Assembly: GCA_003339415.1 (NCBI GenBank)
Contig: PDHQ01000008.1
Span: 372,001-436,000 of the forward strand
Length of the DNA stretch: 64,000 nucleotides
Source: Ophiocordyceps camponoti-saundersi (nom. inval.)
Taxonomy: Eukaryota > Ascomycota > Sordariomycetes > Hypocreales > Ophiocordycipitaceae
Direction of reading: 5' to 3'
In this document: piece by piece, positions 31,000 to 42,751 of the stretch
Layout of the letters: the number at the start of each line of letters is the position of its first letter
Numbering within the stretch: position 1 is the stretch's first letter
The notes under the pieces: model-generated
Seen by the model: the letters and a program-made list of their open reading frames with translations, nothing else
Told to the model about the DNA's origin: nothing
Databases searched by the model: none
Translations under genes and position numbers: made by a program

Positions 31000-32313
31000 G
31001 TTTTTTTCTCTCTCTTCCCTCCCCTTTATGAAGCCTCGTCAGGCAGCAAAGGTGGCGAATCGTATAGTGTGGCCGAGCAGGTCACATTCTACTCCGTATG
31101 TACGGATTAGGTGTTGTATGTACGCAGTGGCCCCTTGTCTAGCATCTTTACGAAAGGTGCCCCCTATTCCTCCCCCCCCCCCCTCCTCCAAAGACTGCCA
31201 GAACTGAGTGCGCAATACGGACCGTACATACATTGCTGCAGTGCATACCGGATACCCTACATAACCGGCTCACCGGTCCTTTCCCACCAGTCCCTTTCCT
31301 GCCTGGTCCAGTTGACAGAGGAAAGACAAAGGGAAGGGATACGGATAGAGGAAGAAGGAAAGGAGGAAAAAGGAAAGAGGGAAAGAAAAAAAAAGAAAGC
31401 AAAAAGAGGACCGACTCTCAGGCCTCGCCTCTTCCCGGTGGTCGGTCCCGAATCAGAGGAAGCGCGAATATAAGCAGGTTCTTGTACGGATATAACAGAG
31501 CTATAATTCAAGCAATGCTCCGTCTTACAAGAACGATCGACCCTTGCAATCGCGGAAAGAGGGGCAAACGAGGGAGAATTTTGAATGCAGACAAGCATTC
31601 AGTTAGTTGCCCGAGAGTCCCTACTGGGAATCATCTCCCGCGCGAATAATGCCCGTCGCATCTAAGAGAGAGAGTGAGAGAGAGAGAGATATACGGATAT
31701 ATATATATATATACTGATATAGAGAGTACGGATACTTACAGCGGCTTTACATGCGGATATGGAATGACTGTATCCGTATCCGTACAAGCAATGCCAATCC
31801 CATAGCTTTATCGCTCGCCCCCTTTAAAGTGAACAGACTGAGTAATGGCCTCTGCCTATACCTTGTTGTCAAACTGTCTGGCCTCAATAGGTGGTATTGT
31901 TAATAGAATTATCACTCCTGGCCCAAGTGTGACATACATAAGGGCCGGTAGTTGAACCTTTTTTACAAAGAGCGTAACAAGAAGCACCATCATCATCGTC
32001 CATCGTCTCCGTCTTCTCCGTCTTCTTCGTCTTCTTCTCCTTCTTCTCCTTCTTCTTCGTCTTCTTTTTTCGTCTTCTTCGTCTTCCCCATCATCGTCTC
32101 CTTCATCGTCATCGTCATCGTCATCGTCATCATCGACATCATCATCATCCACCCTTTCCAATCTCTATTCGTTCTCTTTTCTCGTCTCTTTGTCCTTCTT
32201 TTTCAAGTCCTTCCTCTGCCGTCTTACCCCGTCATCTTACCTACCTACTCGTCTTACTCTACGCTTCCTCTCCTCTCCTCTCGCCCAGCCAAGAAACAAA
32301 AAAAAAACACATC
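31000..32313. other. Low-complexity intergenic region
   Basis: Holds a GA run and a TA run (about 31668-31712) and a long TCTTC/TCGTC/ATC-type pyrimidine tract (31985-32160). The frames open here translate only to Ser or, antisense, Arg/Glu/Asp runs. The last ~100 bp (CT-rich, then CAAGAAACAAAAAAAAAACACATC before the ATG at 32314) look like a genuine fungal promoter and 5' UTR. Confidence 0.55.
31985..32160. repeat. Pyrimidine-rich trinucleotide repeat tract
   Basis: Imperfect CTT/CGT/CAT trinucleotides extend for about 175 bp. It lies in the promoter or 5' UTR of the small secreted protein gene. Confidence 0.85.
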
Positions 32314-32606
32314 ATGCGTCTCATCAGCGCCCTGCTCTTACTCTGCCCGAGCTTGGTTCTCTCTATGCGTCGCGTCGCACACCGCGTCCACCAACGCCTA
32401 ACTGTCATGCAAGCAAGGGAAAGGTGCCCTCGACCAGGTATGATTCTTCAACCTCCTCCAAAGACGAGAGGCTTGACTGACTTGGGTAAAAAGATCCACA
32501 CGACCTTACGGTCGATTGGAAGTACAGAATATCCTGTGCCACGAGCGAAATGCCTTGCACGATAGGGGCGCATAATCCCTTGTTGATTTGCTGCAAGGGC
32601 TGTAGT
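32314..32606 (+). CDS. Probable small secreted protein (effector-like)
   Basis: Two exons (32314-32437 and 32494-32606) give 78 residues. The start is in an excellent context (A-run then CACATC ATG). Residues 1-17 are a clean signal peptide (MRLISALLLLCPSLVLS). Without splicing the frame ends at 32563. Removing a 56-bp intron (GTATGA donor, CTGAC branch, AAAAAG acceptor) gives a mature protein with Cys at ERC, ISC and MPC, including DPHDLTVDWKYRISC. A Cys-rich stretch in another frame just downstream (reading ICCKGCSC) hints that the true 3' end may involve another splice. No family was recognised. Confidence 0.45.
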
Positions 32607-33073
32607 TGCCAAAAGAAGGGTCCCGTCTATGTGTGTCTGTAGAGTCACGGAAGCGAGATGGTTGTGCTAATCGAGTGCTGCATTGTGGCCGAGGCCTTGA
32701 GAGGTGACTGACTGCCTAGCGAGAATAGGACGTCTGTTTCGCGGCAGCCTTGGCGCGCCGGTGACGATGAAGCTTGTCCAAGTTCAGTCAAGTCAATGTG
32801 GACTACCTAGTTGGGAGAGGGATAATTGGCTCGTCATGTCGTGATCATCGTAAGGCTATCTGTAGCTATAAGTAATCCGCAAGAAGCCCTCCAACGGTTC
32901 TAGTATACTAGGTAACGTTTGATCACTAGAGTATAATGTAGACTCAAGTACGCCGCGCCGCCCATCATGATAATGGGAAAAGGCCTAGAGAAGCGATGCG
33001 TTGAAAGCCCGAAAGGGAGAGGCAGTGCGACACCATCAACCTACTCCTTAACGCCGTAGGCTTGCCCAGCCAC
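32607..33073. other. Convergent intergenic region
   Basis: Sequence between the small secreted protein and the 3' end of the CHIP-like gene. It includes a Cys-rich short frame to 32643 that may be part of the former gene. Otherwise nothing. Confidence 0.35.
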
Positions 33074-34005
33074 CTACCAGTCGACGGCCCAGCCGTTATT
33101 TTCCAGAAACTCGTCACATGCTTGGCGCAGCCCCAGGTTGGGCCGCAGCTCTGAGGCAACGAGTGGCTCGCGCGTCAAGGGATCGCTGGGATGACGGCGG
33201 AGGTGTTCCATGATGGAGGCGCGCTCGTACGACTTGCCCGTCTTAGTCTGGGCGGCGGATCAGCCAAGTCCGGAGACATGATAAGTAAGGGGGAAATTGG
33301 GAGAGACGAACAATGACGGGATCGATCATGACGCCAAATGAAATGTCGTCGATGGCCCATTCTGGCACTGGGCACCTCTGTTCGGACCGGGATCGGGAGC
33401 GCTCAAAGACGTCATGCAACAAGTCGACCTTGTGCTGGCCTTCGTCACGGATAGAGGCCTTCTCGACCTCATCGGGCTCGGCATCCAATAGCTCTTTGGT
33501 TTGAAGACGTAGCAACTCGGCCAACTCCAGCTCCAGCTCCCCAGCACTGCGATGACGGTGACGCTCCCGATGTTCCCAGCGGTCGCGCTTGCAGCGTAGG
33601 ACGATCGCAGTCACCGTCGCCAGCGAGCGGTCGCCCGAGGCCAGGCACAGCTCGTGGGCGCGACGCGCGTTGTCGAGGGCAGCGTCGTGGTCGGCCAAGG
33701 CGGACTGCGCCTGAGCCAAGTAGTAGTAGGCTTTGAAGCTCGACGGCGCCAGAGCCAGACAGGCGTTGCAATCGTCGATGACCGACTCCCACAGGCCCAG
33801 CTTTAGGCGCGCCAGGGCGCGATTCGAGAAGAGCAGTGGACTTTTGGGGTCGGCGAGGATGCTGCCTCCCGTTTGTTAGTCGTGCGGCAGCGGAAGGAAG
33901 CGCGAAGCTTGCTCACGCCTTGGAGTAGAAGCTGTCGGCGCCGGCGAAATCCCCCGCCTGAAACCGGCGATTGCCGTCCTCTTTGAGCTGCGTTGACCGA
34001 GACAT
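33074..34005 (-). CDS. TPR/U-box protein, CHIP-like E3 ubiquitin ligase
   Basis: Three exons (33917-34005, 33312-33861, 33074-33247) give 270 residues, close to the size of animal CHIP/STUB1. The N-terminal half holds TPR units (STQLKEDGNRRFQAGDFAG, ILADPKSPLLFSNRALARLK, SFKAYYYLAQAQSALAD), the type that binds Hsp70/Hsp90 C-termini. A charged helical linker follows. The C-terminal U-box starts ISFGVMIDPVITKTGKSYER (the splice joins DPVI to TKTG) and continues with DPLTREPL and LRQACDEFLENN. By family this E3 ubiquitinates chaperone-bound clients. It is divergent from the 180-residue gene, with an 870-bp shared upstream region. Confidence 0.9.
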
Positions 34006-34878
34006 GTCTGGACTTGAACAAGAGGCGCCCTCACGCCCCATAGCCGTCTCAGGCCGGAGGTGGACGAAGAGCTGATGATGACTGGTGGTGAGGAGACGCC
34101 GGTGAAGAACAGTGTCCCTTTGTTGGTCCCGATACGGTACGATATTAGCATGCACCTCGCCTCCTAGTTATCTGACAAGAAAGAGAACGGATGCCACGGC
34201 AGCATCATGCGAGAGCATGTTGTGCCTGACGCCAATCAACGTGACCGGCCGCATGATACTGTTCATGGCGAGTTCCGGTCTCAGTCCTTACCTATCTCTA
34301 GGGTAGGTGAGTAATATGTATGCGTCTTAGTAAGCAAGACTCTATCACTCACTATTAGTACACGAAGCATAGGATTGCAGATATTAGCACAACACACGAG
34401 CATTAGCAGCCTAGCACTACCGCGGTAATAGCCTAGTATGGATACCCATATAGCTCTTGCAGCCTATCACGTGCAGTTTATTACTCAAGGCAGACGCTAT
34501 TTCGCCGGCTTTTGCCGAGCCCCACCGCCCTCCTCCGACTCCCTCCCTCTCGCCGCTCGCGACAATCGTCAGAGTCGATGCTTTTTCTTCGTCTCCCCTC
34601 GTCCAGTGCCTTTCACTAGCCTCTCTGCGCTCGCATGATCACCTGAACCGCCGACGCTGCTATCGCTGCGCCATGCTTCCGCCAGCCCCCGTCTGACGAC
34701 ATAACCGTCGAAGCCGCTACCGCCTCCGATCGAAACTCTCTTCAACGCTCACCGGATATCTTCATCTCTTCGAGACGTTTCCGATACTTCTCTTGTGCCT
34801 CCCCGGCCGCCGTACGAGGGATTTCGGCCTTGAATCCTCTTTCAACCATCCGCCGCCTCTGTTCGCTTGTCTTTCACC
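34006..34878. other. Divergent promoter region
   Basis: Between the CHIP-like gene (minus) and the 180-residue gene (plus). CT-rich tracts at 34530-34870 are typical of fungal promoters and 5' UTRs. Confidence 0.45.
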
Positions 34879-35421
34879 ATGCCAACGCAACGACCTTACT
34901 TTCTCTCCTCCTTTCTCTCCGCCTTTCGCCAGCAGGGCCCGTCTCTTCCACCTAGTCAGCAAGCCAACAAGCACTCGACGCAAGCAGCCCCGACGTCGTC
35001 CGCCGTCGTCGCCGCCGCAGCCGCAGCCGCCGCAAACCCATCTTCCTCACCCGCCTACCACGGCCAATCTTCCGCCTCCTCCGCTTCATCCTCCTCCCGC
35101 ACCGCGACGACTGTCGCCGCCGCAGCCGCCGCAGCAGCCACACCGTCACCGCACGCTTATGGCCGCTCTCCTCAGGCCGGAGTCTCCATCCATTCCCGTG
35201 GGCCCGTCACATCCGCCAATGCCATCCCCATTCCGGATCCGTCTTCAAGTCGGCGCCGTGGCAGTGACAGCAGCAGCGAGGGCTTCCGAGACCGCCTCGG
35301 CGCCGACAAGTGGTACATAGGTGGCCGCACTGCCACCGGGGAGGAGAAGTTCTTCAAGCTGGGCGTTATCAAGAGGGTCAGGAGCAACGACGGACTGAGT
35401 CTAGATCGGCTCAGTTTGTAA
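34879..35421 (+). CDS. Conserved low-complexity protein with C-terminal WYIGGRT motif
   Basis: A single exon of 180 residues from the ATG at 34879 (CTTTCACC context); an in-frame Met four codons earlier is less likely. The N-terminus is hydrophobic-aromatic (RPYFLSSFLSAFRQQ). The middle is runs of Ala (8-9 residues) and Ser, Pro and Thr. The C-terminus is ordered and looks conserved (DRLGADKWYIGGRTATGEE, then FFKLGVIKRVRSNDGLSLDRLSL). The pattern, a disordered front with a short conserved tail, is seen in uncharacterised ascomycete proteins. No function is assigned. Confidence 0.7.
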   Translation: MPTQRPYFLSSFLSAFRQQGPSLPPSQQANKHSTQAAPTSSAVVAAAAAAAANPSSSPAYHGQSSASSASSSSRTATTVAAAAAAAATPSPHAYGRSPQAGVSIHSRGPVTSANAIPIPDPSSSRRRGSDSSSEGFRDRLGADKWYIGGRTATGEEKFFKLGVIKRVRSNDGLSLDRLSL

Positions 35422-35664
35422 CGGGACCCTTTTCTCACCCGCAACTTTCCTATTCTTTTCTCCTTTTTCCTTCACCCATGCTTTGCCTGTCCGAATCTCG
35501 ATTTGGCTACTGTATATTCATCTTTGCGAGGAAGCTCATCGCCCGCTTAACGAATTTAAAGACACGCTGATGAATGACCAAGACAATGTCTGTCGCGCCC
35601 TCCCTTGGCATGTATAAAGTGTGGCTCGCTGCTAGCATTAAAGTTCCCCCCACCTTCTTGACTC

Positions 35665-37761
35665 TCACCACACAAATCGTTGCAGCCGACCATCGTCCAA
35701 CACGCCACCAGCTGCGTCTCTCCATACAAACGGTTTTGCAATGAAGGCGTAGCAAGTTGCTAGGTTGACGACGGCGAACCAAGCCGTCTCACCAACGAGT
35801 CTCATGTCGTACCGTCGAAAGGGTGCGGTTGCCTTCCCAAGGCGACAATTTTCACCAACGTCCATAGGTCCGCCTGGCCGCCATTCAGGCAGCAGTACCC
35901 GCCACAAGATCCAGGGTACAATAAAGTACCGCGGCTCGACCAACGACGTCGTCACCAAGGACAAGGATGTAGCCAATAGCCACATAGTGCCGGTGGACAA
36001 GCATGTCGGTGGTGTCGAGCATTGAAGCGGGTTGATTTCCGTCAGCTTGTCCGTCGCGATGTCTCCTCCCGCCTCGGAAGACCCTGTCGCCAGGTGAGAA
36101 GTTTCCCGGTGAGGGGGATTTACGTCCGTAGCCATCGGCCTTTCCCGTCGGCCTTCAAAGCACCCTGCCAAGGTGCCCATGATCATCTCACGGCACAACA
36201 AGTACGGCACCAGGAGAAGATACCTTATCCACGGTTTGCGCGAGATTGAGTATCGGAAGACGTAGAACATGTAATGCCGGTTGTCGGCCAACGTGAATGG
36301 ATGAATGAGAGTGTTAAACCGCACGATGACAACACCCAGCGAGATTGTCATCAAGAAGTAAATCCACCGTAAGAGGGCCGGCGGATCTTCGTTCACGTGT
36401 GAGAAGTCTACAACTTTTGCCGACCGTAGTTGAGATGTTGTATCTGGCTGCGGATGATTCATCTCATGCTCGCCTCTGTCACGGATATGGTCGACTTGCC
36501 ATGTCGAGAAAAGGTCCCTTAGGCTGACGGCAAAGGACAGAACCTTTGGCAGCAGTAGCGGCCAGGAAAAAAACGCAAATAAGGGCCAGATATAGAGCAG
36601 CTGGGCAAAATGAATGGTGGCCACGTGGTTTGACTTGTCCCCTATACCACATCAGATTCACTGTATCGCCTGTAAAGAGTTTCAAGTAGAGTCTTACCAA
36701 GAACAACACTTCCATTCCATACAACAAACGCGGTAAATGCTCCAAGTATCGTCATGTAAGGCCATATTTGCCTCACGACCCGAAAGGGATTACACAGGGC
36801 AGCAACCCCGAAACTTAGAACCATAAGAAGTATGTCTGTTGCGGGAATAAGCGGTTATGAGAGAGAAAACTGATAGATCGCGATTCCAGACTCACCATGG
36901 GTCCAAGCCTCGTATAGGGGAGGGTCGTGAATATGGCCGATAGAATATTCACGAATAGTTTGCTGGAGTCGTTGTAACTTGGAACTCAAGACAGGCGGGG
37001 TCGTCGAACATGACGTCAGGGTTTTAATGGCGTGAACGACCTCCAGGCCACCCATATAAACAGCGACCCAAAAGATGTTCGTCTGACGCATTAGGAGAGC
37101 CAAAAGCCCCAGCGCAATGGTCAGAAAGTCGCTTCGAAGACAGCTTCGTTCGCGAGTCACTCGGTCGAGGTGGTTCAGGTAGGTGGCGAGAACGATGGCG
37201 GTGGAGGCGACATCCGTATAGTAGAGGCCGGAAAAGAAGAACAGAAGGGGAAACAGCGCGACATTGCAGGCTGAGTGGATTTCGAGCCTCGTTAAAGGCC
37301 ATTTGCATCTTGGCAAGGCGCGTGCTCCAATTCGGCGCCGGCAGAGCAAGAACAGATAAGCCAAGACGGCCAAGGCGATGACGTTGAAGCCACGAAGAGA
37401 ATTTGTCCCACAGCTGTCTTCCAAACTTATCCCGGCCGCTTTCAAGGCCTGCGGAAATACGTTGGATAACAGATAGCTACTGGGGTCAGCAGCCGTCCGC
37501 CTCGCTTTCCCCGGCTCCGACATGCGTACTTACAGGCCTGGCGGCGTCGTGATCTTATCGTCCCACTCGCCGAATCTTCCATGGCAATACTTCTGAGCCT
37601 GGGGTATGTGAAAGACTTCGTCCTGGTCTGCCCTTAGCTGGCTCGCTCGTTATCAGACGGGCCCAGTAGCCACCCACCATGTAGGGCTCGGGGACGGCTT
37701 TTGAGATGACGAACAGCCATACGCATACGCTGGCGACGACTGCAGACGGCAGGATATCCAT
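35665..37761 (-). CDS. ALG10: Dol-P-Glc:Glc2Man9GlcNAc2-PP-Dol alpha-1,2-glucosyltransferase
   Basis: Five exons (37678-37761, 37534-37622, 36896-37479, 36698-36835, 35665-36641) encode 623 residues. Splicing restores the ALG10 signatures: KAVPEPYM joined to [54 protein letters not shown], and WNGSVVLG joined to [13 protein letters not shown]. Downstream are [28 protein letters not shown] and a C-terminal FIAKPF. About a dozen hydrophobic segments indicate an ER membrane enzyme. It adds the terminal alpha-1,2-glucose that completes the lipid-linked N-glycan precursor before transfer. Introns are 54-60 bp. It is divergent from the 3-hydroxyisobutyrate dehydrogenase gene. Confidence 0.95.
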
Positions 37762-38362
37762 TGGAGTGTCCGCACGGCAAGTAGTGATACGCAGCTGCGT
37801 TTATCGGTCCCCAAGCTGCAATGGTGGTCAAGGCCGTTCTTGTTTCATGCCAACTATCCCACCGCCTTTGAACTTTTCTCGGTGACCAGCTTCATCCACA
37901 GGAGGTTTGGGCAGTCATTTCCAGTCCATTGGAAATAAGGACCCGGTATAGTGTTGTTGAATGCGGCAATACTTCGACTCCAGATGGCGGGACATGAAGT
38001 CGAGGATACTGCCAGCTCTGACCGCCCGGGGCTGCATCCACCCACCGGTTTGCGGAGAAAACCAGGAGAGAACAAATTTCTTCACTGCTTGTGGCTTTTT
38101 TTCTGTCTTCTTTCTCGTTTAAAACTCTCTCCGTCTGTTCTCCCGCCCACTCTCTTCTCCCTTCTTTGCATCTCACCTTGGCATGAGGCTCTTCTCCTCG
38201 GCCTCGGCTGGGTAGCCTCCAGCTGTGGCTCGCGCCGGCAATGGACGGCTTTGCTACCGGCCCTCCCCGCAGTGTCTTGCCGGGCCAGCCAGCCGCGTCC
38301 TCTTTCTTACTCTCTCCCTCGCTATTTGGTAGCCGCAGTTGCATAAAAGCCAGGGCCACACT
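37762..38362. other. Divergent promoter region
   Basis: 600 bp between the starts of ALG10 and the 3-hydroxyisobutyrate dehydrogenase gene. A CT-rich block around 38095-38165 is a likely promoter element or 5' UTR. No other gene. Confidence 0.45.
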
Positions 38363-39649
38363 ATGAGAGTCGCTTTCTCGCGTATATGCATCTTGCTTCA
38401 GAGGCGAGGCTTCGCCAACACGCCGTCTCGCCGCGATAATTATGCCTTCATCGGATTGGGCCAGATGGTACGTTCAATGGCTTCATCTTGTCCTCTAACC
38501 ATTCTGACATCCGATCAGGGTTTTCAGATGGCCAAGAATCTTCGATCGAAGCTTGGATCGAACGATAGCGTCAACGTCTTCGACATCAATAAAGATGCCA
38601 TGAAGCAGCTTCAGGCCGGTGTCACGCCCGGCGGCGCGTCCCTTGTGCTTGCGTCTAGCGCTTTCGACGCTTCCAAAGACGCTGTAAGTGCTCGATTTGG
38701 TTTCTTGACTCTCTCATCCAAAGTCTTATTGCCTATTATCGTGATGAGCAATTGAACTATCCATTCTATGATCTAAGACGGGGCCAGCTTGCGTTCTGCA
38801 TTTTGGTCTTATCCCCTGATTATCACAATTTAGCCAATCCTCTGATGGTCATACTTTGATGAGCATCTTCTAGTAATTGCATAAATGATATTGTGTTGCA
38901 TCGCGCTGACTATCTGCGTTGCCCAGGATATCGTCATCACTGTGCTCCCCGAGCCCCAGCACGTACGATCTGTCTACTCGTCCATCCTCACAGACTCTTT
39001 ACCTGCTAGGGATCGCGTCTTTATCGACACGTCCACTATCGATCCCTCGACATCGCGGCAGGTAGCTGAGTCGGTAGCGTCGGCAAGTCAGGGCATCTTT
39101 GTCGATGCACCCATGTCCGGCGGCGTCGTCGGCGCCACCGCCGCAACCCTGACCTTCATGCTGGGATGTGATGCGGCCACCTACGTGCCCCGTATCGAGA
39201 CGACTCTCCTCCGCATGGGCCGTAAGGTGCTACACTGCGGCCGCCAAGGCACCGGCCTGTCCGCCAAGCTGGCCAACAACTACCTCCTCGCCCTCAGCAA
39301 CATCGCCACCGCCGAGGCTATGAATCTCGGTATCCGCTGGGGCCTGGATCCGAAGACGCTGGCAGGTGTGATCAATGTTAGCACCGGTCGTTGCTGGCCC
39401 AGTGAGGTCAATAACCCGGTTCGCGGCGTTGCTGAATCCGCCGCCGCCTCTCGCGGCTATAACGGCGGCTTCGGCGTCTCCCTAATGCGCAAAGACCTGA
39501 AGCTTGCCATGGTAGCGGCCGAAGAGGCCGGCGCCAAGATGGTACTGGCCGATACGGCTCTGCGCGTCTACGAGGCCACCGAGCAGCAGGAAGACTGCAA
39601 AGGCCGAGACTTTTCTGTCGTCTATCGCTACATCGGTGGCAAGGATTGA
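38363..39649 (+). CDS. HIBADH: 3-hydroxyisobutyrate dehydrogenase, mitochondrial
   Basis: Three exons (38363-38467, 38519-38683, 38927-39649) give 330 residues. The N-terminus is a mitochondrial presequence (MRVAFSRICILLQRRGFAN). The first splice joins GLGQM to GFQMAKNL, making the NAD-binding motif. Further signatures are FVDAPMSGGVVGA (substrate binding), GTGLSAKLANNYLLA with the catalytic Lys, and GFGVSLMRKDLKLA. The family oxidises 3-hydroxyisobutyrate to methylmalonate semialdehyde in valine breakdown. The second intron (243 bp) is longer than usual here. Confidence 0.93.
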
Positions 39650-40068
39650 GTGTAGGCACGTAGGAAGAGTCCGAGAGAGGTATAACTGGACATTTTCCGT
39701 GATGTAGGTGCGGAGTGATGGAGCGGTATTGGTCTCTTACTGTCATGTCATCGAGGGGTGACTCAATTGCAGAGGAAATGTATAGCCTGATGAAGGCCTC
39801 CAACCATCGTCGTCCCTCGGATAAGTTCTTTTCCAAAGGCTGTGTCTGCGAGTCTCTCCGAGATGTGACGTCCGGGAGTGACAGGGAAAACCCACTGAGT
39901 AAGACCACGGATGCATAATGCATGCAAAACTCCCTATTCGCCTCTTTGCCATGACTTGCCCAAGGGAAATTCTCACATCAATGGCCCAGCCGCGAGTCAC
40001 GATGCTCGTCTTCACAAACCCCTTCGACGTCTTCCCCCATCCCTCGGAAGTGCAAGACAAGACAGGCA
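39650..40068. other. Convergent intergenic region
   Basis: Between the 3' ends of the dehydrogenase and the AP-3 beta gene. Nothing further seen. Confidence 0.4.
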
Positions 40069-42502
40069 TCAACCAGTCGTCAGCCTAGTCTTCTCGCCTA
40101 CGCCCTCATCATCATCGTCCTCTTCATCCTCGTCGCTCTCATCTTCATCCTCATCGTCCGTCTCCTCCTCGTCAGATTCCTCGTCGACCAACTCGTCGCC
40201 CTCGCCCTCAGCAAGCCAGTCATCAAGCGACTTTGCCCCGACCCCCTCAGCAAGCCCGTTCAAGCCCGACGAATGCGTCTGTCTCGTCATCGCCCCTGCG
40301 TCATCGAGCCTCTCGCTCGCTGATATGGCGGTGGTGGTAGCGGACGCGTCGGCACGCCACGCGCCTCCTTCCTGGTCGCGCAGCTTGGCGGCCGGCTCTT
40401 CACCGGCGGAGACCCAATCAGGGAGAGGGTCGTAGCCTCTTAGGCCGTGGATGCCGCCTGCGCCGGCAAGGACCAGCGTCGACGAGCCGAGGTGGAAGCC
40501 TCGGCGGGACTCGGAGGGGATGGGAGCCTGCGGGGCGGGCTTGGGTGCTAGGAGCATGAGGGTGGCGAGCTGAGGGACGCCAAGAAGGGAGCGGTACATC
40601 CTTGCTCTGTCGCGGAGTTCGTAGGAGCTGTCGTAGCGGACGAGGAGGAGGACGTAGTCCCACAGCCGAGATAGGGTATGCGCCTCTGTCTGGCTACTCG
40701 GCGGGGGGTCGCTGTCTCCAGCCTCTCGCTGCTCGTCTGTCGCCTCAGCGGTGCGGTTGAGGTGATGGAGATAGACCTTGGCGGCGAGGAGGAGGATCTG
40801 GCGTTTTGCCGGCTCCGACTCGTTGGCAAAGTCTTTGACGAGGATGCGGAGGACATCGGGGGCTATGTTGTCCTCGCCGTTCAAGCCGGAGAACTCGCCG
40901 ACCAGCCAGATGATGGTGGCTCTGGCCTGCGGATCTGTGGCCGAATCTAGGTTCTTGGCGAGCCTCACCACAGTACCGATGTGCGCCTCGGCGTCCTGCT
41001 GAATAAGATGCCGGATCACTGTCAGTGACTCGGCCGCGAGCGTGCCGTCGAGGCTGGCGATCTGGCTGAGGAGCAGCTTCAGACAACGGGGCGCCGTGTC
41101 GGTGTCGGACTGGGCGCACCGACCGATGGCGCGAACTGCCTCACGCACTAGAGCCTTGCTGGAGCCTCGCGAAAAATGCTCGAGCTCCTTGAGGATGAGG
41201 CTCTTGATGTGGGACGGGCTATGGGGGAAGATGATTGTGAGAAGCTCTAGCTTAAGTTCCCAGACGGGTGGCGAGTCCGTGGCCCTGACGAGAAAGTGGC
41301 TCGCGTACTTGACGAAGTCGCTCGGGTGCGCGAGGCAGACGGAGACGATGTTGTAGAGCGCGATCTGCTGAATATCCTGCGCGCCTCGAAGGAGCGCGAC
41401 AAGAGGACCGACGGCAAGCTTGACGTAGGCGGGCGTTCCCACGTCGACGTAGCAGCGCGTGACGGCCACGACGACGCCCGAGTTGCGGCTTTGAAGTAAG
41501 GGACGGATCGAGTTTAAAAGGAGCACTAGGTCCGAATCCAAGGAAACATCACTGATGCCATCGCCGGACGCATTTGCCGGCGGCTCGCCGTAAAAGTCGT
41601 CGACGCTCGGCGTGGGATCCGAGCCTGAGGGCCGACTTTTCCGGGGAAAGCATCTGCGGGCATAGTAGGCCATGAGGCGCAGAAGCGCCAATTGGCTCCA
41701 TTCATCCATATCTACAACCTTGCGTAGTAGACTCCGATAGTGTTTATGGATCAGGTCGATCCGGGTAGGGCATATTTCCATGAAAGCCGAGACGGCGGCG
41801 CCAGCGACATAATATTGCCTATCGCCGAGGAGTGTGACGAGGCATTCGATAAGCTGGGGCGATTGGCCGGGGTCGAGACGGTAGCATTTGGGGATGGCGA
41901 GTGCGGCGGCCTTTCGAACGTAAGAGCTCATGTCCGCGACGCCCTTCTTGATTGCTAGAGCAACAATTTGGCTGATGACGGGTACGCGGATGCCGGACAT
42001 GGTCTTGAGAGCCAGAGCGCGGACCTGGGGGTTGGGATCGGACAGGGACTTTTGGATGGTGTTGATGGAGAGCAGGGCGAGGTCGGGCTCGTGCTCGGCA
42101 TGATGAATCAGGTAGATGTATACGAGCTTCTTGATCTCGAGGCTAGGAGAGGCGACGTTCTTGACGACGGAGGAGAAGAACGGTAGCGTCTTCTGGTTGC
42201 GGTACATCATCTGCCGGGCGTCAGCGGACGGAGCGGCTGCCGGAGCGATGAGGCGGCGGCACCAACGGATACGACGCGGCGCAGGCCCTCGAGGACCTCT
42301 CTATCGTTTCTGCTGTCGAGAAGCTTCTTCATCTGGGTGCGGTCGAGCGGGCGAGAGCTGGCGCGGGCACCGCGCGTGGCTTGGGCGGCATCGAGCGTCA
42401 GTTCTCTCGCTGAGGCACGTCGTCAGTACAAATCAGGAGAGCTGACGCTGACCGGGACTCACCGGTCTCCATGAGACCCGAGATCCTGGCGACCGACTCC
42501 AT
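40069..42502 (-). CDS. APL6: AP-3 adaptor complex beta subunit
   Basis: Three exons (42463-42502, 42267-42409, 40069-42210) give 774 residues. Conserved adaptin trunk sequence appears after splicing: MKKLLDSRNDREVLEGLRRVV, then MMYRNQKTLPFFSSVVKNVA, LVYIYLIHHAEHEPDLALLS, DPNPQVRALALKTMSGIRV and SSYVRKAAALAIPKCY. This is the beta-adaptin HEAT/ARM solenoid. The C-terminus is a strongly acidic hinge (EESDEEETDDEDEDESDEDE) and there is no appendage ear, as in fungal AP-3 beta. AP-3 carries cargo from Golgi/endosomes directly to the vacuole. Start: MESVARISGLMET in exon 1. It shares a 250-bp promoter region with the divergent gene at 42752. Confidence 0.93.
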
Positions 42503-42751
42503 GCCGGCAGTGCGGCGGCGGCGGCGTCGAGCGAAGCTGGAAAGCGCCTTTCCTTCGGCAGCTCTTCAGCAAGTCGATCGGAGTTGGATATCGCTGATCA
42601 CGTGCTTTTCTCCTCATATCATAATTCACGTGACTGCTTCCATGAACTTACACTTCGCGACATCCTCAACTCTACTATCAGTCTTCTTCCTCAACACCTA
42701 ACCACGAAGGCTCCGCTCAATCGACATGCAATCGCCTTCTTTAGCTAGATC

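Noticed and set aside
31952..32401. 149-codon plus-strand frame and matching acidic/Arg minus-strand frame
   Set aside because: Both translate a trinucleotide pyrimidine repeat and lack any ordered segment.
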